Assembly: GCA_023228705.1 (NCBI GenBank) | Contig: JALOAS010000029.1 | Span: 1 to 30,811, forward strand | DNA from: Ottowia sp. | GTDB lineage: Bacteria; Pseudomonadota; Gammaproteobacteria; Burkholderiales; Burkholderiaceae_C | DNA: 30,811 nt | Reading direction: 5' to 3' | Shown here: in pieces, positions 24,480 to 30,811 of the stretch | How the letters are laid out: each line of letters begins with the position of its first letter | How positions within the stretch are numbered: the first letter of the stretch is position 1 | Position numbers and translations under genes: made by a program | Notes under the pieces: generated by a model | What the model saw: the letters and a program-made list of their open reading frames with translations, nothing else | What the model was told of the DNA's origin: nothing | The model's database searches: none

Positions 24480-25790
24480 TCAGGCTCCTGCTTTCTCGGC
24501 GGCCTTGAGCGCGCGCTTCAGGTCATCGATCAGGTCGTCCGCATCCTCCAGCCCTATGGACAGCCGGATCGTGCCCGGGCCGATGCCGGCCTGCGCCAGC
24601 GCCTCGTCGCTCATGCGAAAGTGCGTGGTGCTGGCCGGGTGGATAACCAGGCTGCGGCTGTCGCCCACATTGGCCAGATGGCTGAAGATCTGCAGCTTGT
24701 CGATGAACACCTTGCCCTGCGCGCGCGAGCCCCTGATGCCAAAGCTGAACACGGCGCCGGCGCCCCTGGCGCCGAACTTCAGCAGCCGCTCGGCGGTGGC
24801 GTGGCTGGGGTGCGCGCCCAGCAGCGGGTGACGCACCTCGTCGACAAACGGGTGCTCGGCCAGGAACCAGACCACCTTTTCGGCGTTGGCAAGATGCCGG
24901 TCCATGCGCGCCGACAGCGTTTCCACGCCCTGCAGGATGAGCCAGGCGCTGTGCGGGCTCAGGCAGGCGCCAAAATCGCGCAGGCCCTCGCGCCGCGCGC
25001 GCAGCGAGAACGCGCCCACGGTGCTCTCGTCGGTGAAGACCATGTCGTGAAAGCCATCGTAGGGTTCGGTCAGCTCCGGGAACCGGCCCGACCGGTCCCA
25101 GTCGAAGCTGCCGCCATCGACCAGCACGCCGCCCATGACGCTGCCGTGGCCGCTGAGGAACTTGGTGGCAGCGTGGTAGACCAGCGCGGCGCCATGCTCT
25201 ATGGGCCGCACGATGTAGGGCGTGGTGAATGTGTTGTCCACCAGCAGCGGCAGGCCGGCTGCGTGCCCGATCTCGGCCACGGCGGGGATATCCAGCACGT
25301 CAAGGCCCGGGTTGCCCACCGATTCGCCAAACAGCAGCCGCGTGTTGGGCCGGATCGCTGCCTTCCACTCGTCGAGCCGGGTGGGATGCACGAAGGTGGT
25401 TTCTATGCCAAAGCGGCGCAGCGTGTAGTTGAGCAGGTTCTGGCTGCCGCCGTAGATCGCCGAGCTGGCGACGATGTGGCTGCCCGCGCCCATGAGCGTG
25501 GCAATGGCCAGGTGCAGCGCCGCCTCGCCGCTGGCGGTGGCAATGCCGCTGACCCCGCCTTCCAGCGCCGCCATGCGCTGCTCGAGCACCGCGTTGGTGG
25601 GATTGCTCAGGCGCGAGTAGATGTGCCCCGAGCTCTCGTAGTTGAACAGCCTGGCCGCGCGCTCGCTGGAGCCGAAGTTGAACGAGGTCGTGAGGTAAAT
25701 CGGAGTGGAGCGTGCGCCGGTGACTGGGTCCGGCTGCGCGCCTGCGTGCACGGACAGGGTGTCAAAGCCCGGGTCGGAATAGCCGGCCAT
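24480..25790 (-). CDS. metY: O-acetylhomoserine aminocarboxypropyltransferase (sulfhydrylase)
   Basis: A 436-residue PLP enzyme of the Cys/Met metabolism family. Its length and motifs fit the MetY (O-acetylhomoserine sulfhydrylase) branch rather than MetB or MetC, which are about 380-400 residues. Lys210 in AATKFLSGHGSVMGG should form the Schiff base, and Asp185 in VDNTF contacts the pyridine nitrogen. YSRLSNPT (58-65) and the C-terminal VGDSRSLVIHPASTTH loop are conserved in the family. It makes homocysteine from O-acetylhomoserine and sulfide. The ATG at 25790 has AAGGAGA 6-7 bases upstream. It is divergent from aroC (117 bases between starts) and coupled to the hydrolase gene downstream. 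No SAM riboswitch or other leader structure is seen in the short upstream region. Confidence 0.93.
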   Translation of the reverse strand: MAGYSDPGFDTLSVHAGAQPDPVTGARSTPIYLTTSFNFGSSERAARLFNYESSGHIYSRLSNPTNAVLEQRMAALEGGVSGIATASGEAALHLAIATLMGAGSHIVASSAIYGGSQNLLNYTLRRFGIETTFVHPTRLDEWKAAIRPNTRLLFGESVGNPGLDVLDIPAVAEIGHAAGLPLLVDNTFTTPYIVRPIEHGAALVYHAATKFLSGHGSVMGGVLVDGGSFDWDRSGRFPELTEPYDGFHDMVFTDESTVGAFSLRARREGLRDFGACLSPHSAWLILQGVETLSARMDRHLANAEKVVWFLAEHPFVDEVRHPLLGAHPSHATAERLLKFGARGAGAVFSFGIRGSRAQGKVFIDKLQIFSHLANVGDSRSLVIHPASTTHFRMSDEALAQAGIGPGTIRLSIGLEDADDLIDDLKRALKAAEKAGA

Positions 25791-25907
25791 AGGGTCTCCT
25801 TGCTGCGGGTTGTGGGGTTCTGGGCAAACTGCCATCATACTGACGGCAAATCGGGTACGCGGCGGGGCAGGGGGAAACGCGCCGCCAATGTCTGGAATAA
25901 TCGTCTC
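25791..25907. promoter_or_regulatory. divergent promoter region of metY and aroC
   Basis: These 117 bases must contain the start signals of both genes. For aroC the best match is an extended -10, TGG plus AATAAT at 25893-25901, which would put transcription start close to base 25908, the A of the aroC ATG. No good -35 is visible for it. For metY only the AAGGAGA ribosome site is clear. Confidence 0.4.
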
Positions 25908-27002
25908 ATGAGTGGAAATACGCTGGGCAAGCTCTTTGCCGTGACCAATTTTGGCGAGTCGCACGGGCCGGCCATAGGCTGCGTCATCGATGGCTGCCCA
26001 CCCGGCCTGAACCTGGGCGAGGATGACATCCAGCCCGACCTGGACCGGCGCCGGCCTGGCTCGAGCAAGTTCGTCACCCAGCGCAAGGAGGCCGACCGCG
26101 TGCAGATCCTCTCGGGCGTGTACCAGGGCAAGACCACCGGCACGCCCATCTGCCTGATCATCTACAACGAGGACCAGCGCAGCAAGGACTACAGCGACAT
26201 TGCGCAGACGTTCCGCCCCGGCCACGCCGATTACACGTACTGGCGCAAATACGGCCTGCGCGACCCGCGGGGCGGCGGGCGGTCTTCAGCACGGCTGACC
26301 GCGCCCACCGTCGCCGCCGCTGCCGTGGCCAAGAAATGGCTGCAGCACAGATACGGCACCACCTTTGCCGGATGCATGACGCACGTGGGCGAGCTGGCGG
26401 TCGACTTCGAGAGCTGGGAGCACGTGCCCAACAATCCGTTTTTTGCGCCGGTGGCGGACGTGAGCGCCATCGAGGACTACATCCGCGCGCTGCGCAAGGC
26501 TGGCGACTCCTGCGGCGCGCGCATCCGCATCACGGCGCGGCGCATGCCGGTGGGCCTGGGCGAGCCGCTGTACGACAAGCTGGATGCCGACATTGCGCAC
26601 GCGCTCATGGGACTGAACGCGGTCAAGGGCGTTGAAATCGGCGACGGCTTTGCCAGCGTCGCGCAAAAGGGCAGCGAGCACGGCGATTCGCTGCGTGCCG
26701 ACCCGCTGGGCAGCTTTGCCAGCAACCACGACGGCGGCACGCTGGGCGGAATCAGCACGGGGCAGGACCTGGAGGTGGCGATTGCCATCAAGCCGACCAG
26801 CTCCATCCTGGTTCCCAGGCAGTCGGTGGATACCGCCGGCCAGGCCGTCGAACTCATCACCAAGGGCCGCCACGATCCCTGCGTCGGCCTGCGCGCAACG
26901 CCCATTGCCGAGGCGCTGCTGGCGCTGGTGGTCATGGACCACGCGCTGCGCCACCGCGCGCAATGTGGCGACGTCGCGGCACCTGAAGGCTTCCGCGGGT
27001 AG
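25908..27002 (+). CDS. aroC: chorismate synthase
   Basis: A 364-residue protein matching chorismate synthase throughout. Signature GESHG is at 16-20 (His19), and RPGHADYTYWRKYG (103-116) holds His106. RDPRGGGRSSAR (118-129) follows, and the C-terminal RHDPCVGLRA is the third family signature. It converts 5-enolpyruvylshikimate-3-phosphate to chorismate with reduced FMN, the last step of the shared aromatic pathway, in the cytoplasm. The length is like E. coli AroC (361). The ATG at 25908 starts the conserved MSGNTLGKLF; the reading frame is open far upstream, but that part is antisense to metY and is not coding. The ribosome site is weak (GGAA 10 bases away), and a leaderless transcript is possible. 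Confidence 0.97.
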   Translation: MSGNTLGKLFAVTNFGESHGPAIGCVIDGCPPGLNLGEDDIQPDLDRRRPGSSKFVTQRKEADRVQILSGVYQGKTTGTPICLIIYNEDQRSKDYSDIAQTFRPGHADYTYWRKYGLRDPRGGGRSSARLTAPTVAAAAVAKKWLQHRYGTTFAGCMTHVGELAVDFESWEHVPNNPFFAPVADVSAIEDYIRALRKAGDSCGARIRITARRMPVGLGEPLYDKLDADIAHALMGLNAVKGVEIGDGFASVAQKGSEHGDSLRADPLGSFASNHDGGTLGGISTGQDLEVAIAIKPTSSILVPRQSVDTAGQAVELITKGRHDPCVGLRATPIAEALLALVVMDHALRHRAQCGDVAAPEGFRG

Positions 27003-27119
27003 CTTGGTCCGGTGGCTCCGGATCGCCCAGGCAGCGGACCGATCCCGGGCGACTGGGGCCAGTTCCGCTTCGCACCGTCCGTGCTGCAAAGCGGGCGCCC
27101 GGCAGCGGATGCGGGCACC

Positions 27120-27548
27120 TTATCCGGCGTGCGTCCAGCGCGTTCCCGAGCCGCGGGCAATCTCGACCAGTGCGTTCAGCGCGTCGGTAGCTGTGAAAAT
27201 GCCGGCCAGCCGGCCCTCGGCGCCGGTGACAATCACGCTGCCGATCTTTTGCCTGGCCATGATCTCGGCCACCTCCGCAAGCGGCGTTGTGGCAGGCACG
27301 GACAGCGGCTCGGTGCGCATGATGTCGCCTGCGCGCACCTGCAGCTTCTCAGCCACGGTCAGGCCCGAGACCAGGCGCACGTCGCGGTCGCTGATCAGAC
27401 CCACCACGGCATCGCCGCGCATCACCGGCAGGTGGCGGATGTCATGGCGCTGCATCAGCTCGCGCAGCTCGTCGGTGTCCATGTCCTCGCTGGCCGTGAC
27501 TGGATCGGGGGTGATGAATTCGTCCACTGGCACGTTGATGGCCTGCAT
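27120..27548 (-). CDS. two-CBS-domain protein
   Basis: A 142-residue protein made only of a CBS-domain pair (Bateman module). The first CBS is at about 10-65 (MQRHDIRHLPVMRGDAVVGLISDRDV) and the second at about 75-132 (IMARQKIGSVIVTGAEGRLAGIFTATDAL). Such stand-alone modules bind adenosyl nucleotides and regulate partner proteins; the ligand and partner are not evident. The ATG at 27548 follows AGGAG with 7-base spacing. It converges with aroC, leaving 117 bases between stops. Upstream are 539 bases without a recognised gene. Confidence 0.9.
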   Translation of the reverse strand: MQAINVPVDEFITPDPVTASEDMDTDELRELMQRHDIRHLPVMRGDAVVGLISDRDVRLVSGLTVAEKLQVRAGDIMRTEPLSVPATTPLAEVAEIMARQKIGSVIVTGAEGRLAGIFTATDALNALVEIARGSGTRWTHAG

Positions 27549-28087
27549 GGAAATACTCCTGTGATGGCTGCGCCAAAAGCGCGGAACTGGAGGCGCTGCT
27601 GAACAATGGCGGATCCGCACTCCATGGGTGATGGTAACCAAAACCCGGCAGCATGCCGCCAAACGCAAGCAGCCGAGAGCCAAATCCCCGTGCACATGAT
27701 GCAGCAAGCCCCAGGGCTGAATCCCGGCGCGCCAGGCGCAGCGGTTCCGTGGCAGCGGCCGCATGCGCTGGCCGTGCCACGCGCGCCGTGCTCTGCGGGC
27801 CCCGGATTCGTTGCGACGCTGCACATCAGCGAGCGCAGCCAAAGCGGCCTTTGCGTCGACAATACGCTGCTGAAAGCCATGCGTGTTTGCCTGCTGCCGT
27901 ACCGGTGGGCTGCCAGCGGCTCGTGCCTGCCCCATCGGGCGGATGCGCTGCGCGTGGCAGGTTCCGGGGCCCTGGCTCGTGGCCTGCGCGCCACGATGGC
28001 CGCAGGGGTACTGTGGGCGCGCCCGGTTGGGGTTGCGGCTTGCGGGCTGGTCGGCAGCAGGGGAAGCAGCCTGCGGTCTGTTCCACC
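27549..28087. other. 539-base stretch with no recognised gene
   Basis: This lies between the divergent CBS-domain gene and the broken MFS gene, so promoters for both should be here. Open frames exist on both strands, as expected from the GC content, but their translations are rich in Ala, Pro, Arg, Cys and Trp without motifs or family resemblance. I see no tRNA cloverleaf and no strong hairpin. It may hold a decayed gene. Confidence 0.4.
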
Positions 28088-29331
28088 ATGACCTTCATGA
28101 ATCCGGACCAAACACCCGCAACCGGGCGCCAGCCCGGCCGGCGCACCCTGGTTCTGGGCCTGTCACTGGTGCAGCTGATCGCCTGGGGCAGCCTGCTGTA
28201 CTCGTTTGCCGTATTCCTGGACCCGGTCGAGGTCGCGCTGGAAATGAGCCGGGCCCAGACCTCGCTGGGGTTCAGCCTCGCGCTGCTGGTGGAGGGGCTG
28301 CTTGCGTTTCGCGTGGGCCGCTGGATAGACGCCGGGCACGAGCGCGTGCTGATGACCGGCGGCTCGGTGCTCGCGGGCGTCGCGCTGATCGGGCATGGGC
28401 TGGTTCACTCGGCAGCAGGGTTTACCTGGCCTGGGCCGCGATCGGAGCGGCCATGGCCGCCACCTTGTACACGCCGGCATTCGCAGTCGTGACCCGCCGG
28501 TTCCCCGGCAGCTACCGCGACGTGATCATCGTCATCACCTTTCTCGGCGGCCTGGCCAGCACGGTGTTCATCCCGTTCACCGACTGGTTGATCCGGCACT
28601 GGGACTGGCGCATCGCGTCAGGGGCACTGGCTGCAATCAACCTGTCAGTGTGCGCGCCGCTGCATTGGTGGCTGCTGCGCGACGCGCCACCGCCACCGGA
28701 AGCTTTGCAGGCGGACGCGCCCGACGCGGAGACGGGCGCTGCGCTGAAAGCGCATCTGGCCAGCCCGGTGTTCTGGCGGCTGGGTGCGTTCATGGTCCTG
28801 CTGCTTGGCGTGACCGCCGCGGTGCCGCCGCATCTGGTCAGCCTGCTGCGCGAGAGCGGGTTGCCCCCCGGCTGGGCCATCGCGCTGCCCGCCAGCATAG
28901 GCGTGCTGCAGGTGCTGGGCCGCATCCTGCTCTACGCCGGAGACAAGTGGTTGGACGTGGACGCCACCAATCACTGGGCACCCGCGTTGATTCCGCTGGC
29001 GCTGCTGGCGCTTTTGGCCGGCAGCGGCCAGTGGATCGCGGCGCTGGTCTTTGCACTGCTCTACGGCGTGGGCAACGGCATGCTGACCATCGTTCGCGGC
29101 ACGGTCATGGCGCGATACGTCAGCGTGGCCCATGTGGGTGCACTGAACGGCGCCATCGGCGTTCCGCTGGCGCTGGCGCGCGCGGCCACGCCTCTGCTTG
29201 TCGGCTTGTTGTGGACGCCCGCGCGTGGCTATGTGCCTGGTCTGGTCCTGCTGGTTGCGCTTGCGCTGCTGGGCGTGCTCATGCTCTGGGATGGCCAGCG
29301 GCGAGCGCGGTCAGCAGGGCAGGCGCACTGA
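28088..29331 (+). pseudogene. MFS transporter interrupted by an apparent one-base deletion
   Basis: The first part runs from ATG 28088 (or 28097) in one frame: membrane segments such as TLVLGLSLVQLIAWGSLLYS and the MFS loop RVGRWIDAGHERVLM, up to HGLVHSAAGF. From about 28421 the MFS sequence continues in another frame (YLAWAAIGAAMAATLYTPAF through to TGA 29329-29331). Adding one T to the TTT at 28421-28423 would restore the continuous AAGFYLAWAAIG and a 12-helix protein of about 415 residues. Without it, translation would leave the MFS frame after the third or fourth helix. It is either a real inactivating mutation or a base missed in sequencing. The family carries small organic molecules or drugs across the inner membrane; the substrate is unknown. 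No clear ribosome site is seen. Confidence 0.85.
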
Positions 29332-29436
29332 TCGCACGGCGGCAGCGCTTACTTCCCCGTTGTGGATGCCAACGCTCAGCTTGACCGAACCGCACTGAAA
29401 CTTTTGTCAGGTGGCTCTTTGAAGTTCCGTATGCGA

Positions 29437-29462
29437 TAGTGCAACCCTTTTTCTGTAAATTG
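29437..29462 (+). repeat. left terminal inverted repeat of the IS256-family element
   Basis: Reading inwards it shares TAGTGCA and TTTCTGTAA with the reverse complement of 30784-30809. About 19 of 26 positions match with no gap. Confidence 0.75.
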
Positions 29463-29493
29463 TCGTTTCCAGACTCATCGGAGCGAGGTTTAA

Positions 29494-30660
29494 TCAGTTG
29501 TTCATGGTGAGGTAGACCTTGGCCGTCAACCACTGCTCGTCTTGCTCGGCCAGCAGCGCTGATACGAGCCGCAGGCAAGAAGCGGTATTGGGGAAGATCG
29601 AGGCCACGCGCGTTCTGCGCTTGATCTCGCGGTTGATGCGCTCCAGCCCATTGGTGGTGCGCAGCCGCCGGCGATGGCCCTCTGGCAAGTCAAACACGGC
29701 AAAGCCCTCGGGCAGATTGTCTTCGGCCCAAGCGGCCAGCTTGGGCGCCTCGCCGCGCCAATGCTCCAGCGCCTGATCGAGCAGGCGCTGGGCCTCCAGC
29801 TTGTCTGGCGCGCCAAAGATGGCACGGATGCGCGACGCCACCGACTTGCGTTGCTCCATGCGCGAGACGTAGGCCCCTGCGTTTTGCTGCAGATGAAACT
29901 GGCAGCGCTGCCAGGGCACGCTGGGCCACACCGCGCGGCGTGCGGCCTTCAGCCCTGCGTGATCATCGGAGACGATCAACTTCAGTCCCTTCAGACCACG
30001 GGCGGCCAGACTTTGCAAGAATGCGCGCCAGTGCACCTCCGCCTCCGACAGCGCCACCGACACGCCCAGCACCCGGCGATGGCCGCTGGCGGTGATGCCC
30101 ACGGCCACCAGCACCGCGCAGTCCACGATGCGGCCAGCCTCGCGCACGCGCTCGTAGCGGGCATCCAGCAATACGTAGGGCGTCTCATCGAGCGGGCGCT
30201 CACGCCAAGCGGCAAGACCCTCGTCGAGCCGGGCGGCAATGCGGCTGACCTGTGTCGAGGAGATAGCCACCTGCGGGCCCACGAGCTTGACCAGGATGTC
30301 GCAGACCTTGCGCGTGGACACACCCTGCACGTACATCTCGGCCAAGGCCAGGTTCAGCGCCTGCTCCGAGCGTGAGCCCTTCTCCAGCGCCGAGGGGTAG
30401 AAGCCGCCCGAGCGCACCTGCGGCACATCAAAGGTGAGATTGCCCAGGCGCGTCATGACGGTCTTGGGTTTGTAGCCATTGGCATGATCGACACGCTCGC
30501 TGCTGCGCTCATAGGGGGCGGCGTTCAGGTACTGGCTGCGCTCGATCTTGCTGGCCTCGTTGACCAAGATGCGCAGCGCCTCGCCGGCGCCGTCCAGTCC
30601 GTTGTCCAGCAACGCCTCAAAGGCTTGTTGCAGTGGGTGCTCTTGAACACGTTGTGCCAT
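29494..30660 (-). CDS. IS256-family (mutator-type) DDE transposase
   Basis: A 388-residue transposase of ordinary IS256 length and apparently intact. The DDE residues are Asp166 in VLLDARYE, Asp232 (or 233) in IVSDDHAGLKAA, and Glu340 in NGLERINREIKRR. CQFH at 253-256 between the second Asp and the Glu is the conserved C-x2-H of the family. The N-terminal part (about 50-150) is the DNA-binding region, with YERSSERVDHANGYKPKTV and the VSTRKV helix. The ATG at 30660 has AAAGGA upstream on its strand; an ATG ten codons earlier (30690) would include that site and is less likely. It catalyses transposition of its own element by a copy-out circle route, as known for the family. Confidence 0.95.
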   Translation of the reverse strand: MAQRVQEHPLQQAFEALLDNGLDGAGEALRILVNEASKIERSQYLNAAPYERSSERVDHANGYKPKTVMTRLGNLTFDVPQVRSGGFYPSALEKGSRSEQALNLALAEMYVQGVSTRKVCDILVKLVGPQVAISSTQVSRIAARLDEGLAAWRERPLDETPYVLLDARYERVREAGRIVDCAVLVAVGITASGHRRVLGVSVALSEAEVHWRAFLQSLAARGLKGLKLIVSDDHAGLKAARRAVWPSVPWQRCQFHLQQNAGAYVSRMEQRKSVASRIRAIFGAPDKLEAQRLLDQALEHWRGEAPKLAAWAEDNLPEGFAVFDLPEGHRRRLRTTNGLERINREIKRRTRVASIFPNTASCLRLVSALLAEQDEQWLTAKVYLTMNN

Positions 30661-30733
30661 GATACGAATTCCTTTCTGTACAGTTGGCATGAAGTGCCCC
30701 GAAGAGTCTGCACGGCCTCATGCGCTTGGTGCC

Positions 30734-30767
30734 GCCCGCAGTGGCCGGCATGCCGGCAACTGCGGGC
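30734..30767. repeat. 34-base near-perfect palindrome upstream of the transposase
   Basis: GCCCGCAGT (30734-30742) pairs with ACTGCGGGC (30759-30767), and GCCGGCA (30744-30750) with TGCCGGC (30751-30757). There is one mismatched pair (30743/30758) and no spacer at the centre. It lies inside the IS, between the transposase start and the right terminal repeat. It could form a strong hairpin in RNA entering from outside and so limit read-through expression of the transposase, or serve as a protein-binding site. Confidence 0.7.
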
Positions 30768-30783
30768 GAAGACCACGGGCAAT

Positions 30784-30809
30784 GAAATTACAGAAAGGAT
30801 GATGCACTA
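30784..30809 (-). repeat. right terminal inverted repeat of the IS256-family element
   Basis: The reverse complement of this segment matches the left end at 29437-29462 at about 19 of 26 positions. Two bases beyond it the window ends, so the outer boundary and target duplication are not visible. Confidence 0.75.
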
Positions 30810-30811
30810 AC

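Larger units (their letters stand above)
29437..30809 (-). mobile_element. IS256-family insertion sequence
   Basis: An element of about 1.37 kb bounded by imperfect terminal inverted repeats (29437-29462 and 30784-30809), with one transposase gene on the minus strand. The ends might reach two bases further (29435 and 30811). The direct target repeat expected for this family (8-9 bases) cannot be checked because the window stops at the right end. The element sits just downstream of the broken MFS gene and does not interrupt a recognised gene. Confidence 0.85.

Noticed and set aside
24477..25907. Long plus-strand open frame leading into aroC and antisense to metY
   Set aside because: It is the high-GC mirror of metY; the translation has no family features, while metY on the other strand is complete. 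The aroC protein starts at 25908.
27606..28091. 161-codon plus-strand open frame before the MFS gene
   Set aside because: Composition is random-looking for GC-rich DNA, there is no ribosome site, and no motif is visible.
1..30811. CRISPR array, tRNA or rRNA genes, phage or defence genes
   Set aside because: No regularly spaced repeats, cloverleaf-like segments, conserved rRNA stretches or recognisable defence or phage proteins were seen on either strand.

Overview
The window looks like chromosomal DNA from a high-GC betaproteobacterium, most likely Burkholderiales and perhaps Alcaligenaceae-like. The reasons are the GC-rich codon use, the dinB with an enlarged N-terminal loop, the very long DUF349 protein, the DUF2069/BrkB divergent pair and the metY and aroC neighbourhood. 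The genus cannot be fixed by eye. Both ends look like edges of an assembled piece: the left end cuts through a gene, and the right end falls at or within a few bases of the terminal repeat of an insertion sequence.

Bases 1-11217 are an accessory-type block with every gene on the plus strand. It holds the 3' part of a [2Fe-2S] subunit of a molybdenum hydroxylase, an alpha/beta hydrolase, an SDR-fold protein whose catalytic residues appear to be missing, a complete branched-chain-amino-acid-type (HAAT) ABC importer with a fused LivH-LivM permease, an amidase-signature enzyme, and a complete NitT/TauT-type ABC importer. Together these suggest uptake and hydroxylation/hydrolysis of an organic, probably nitrogen-containing or aromatic compound. 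The substrate is not identifiable here, and no regulator lies inside the window.

Bases 11218-12369 carry a small minus-strand pair (DUF488, then a carboxymuconolactone-decarboxylase/AhpD-like protein). Divergent from it is a 1006-residue DUF349 protein. Next come a minus-strand CPA2-type antiporter with a universal-stress-like tail and, upstream of it on the same strand, DNA polymerase IV.

Bases 19333-24478 hold a beta-lactamase-fold esterase whose 3' end overlaps a convergent FAD-linked oxidase. The oxidase is translationally coupled to a DUF2069 membrane protein, whose start codon lies only 9 bases from that of a divergent BrkB/YihY membrane protein. An alpha/beta hydrolase coupled to O-acetylhomoserine sulfhydrylase (metY) follows on the minus strand. 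Divergent from metY is chorismate synthase (aroC).

The right end carries a two-CBS-domain protein (minus), an MFS transporter broken by an apparent one-base deletion, and an IS256-family element with recognisable terminal inverted repeats and a 34-base near-perfect palindrome upstream of its transposase. I see no tRNA, rRNA, CRISPR array, phage genes or recognisable defence system. The most distinctive items are the degenerate-active-site SDR within the dual-importer cluster, the MFS frameshift, and the structured DNA at 2352-2399 and 30734-30767.
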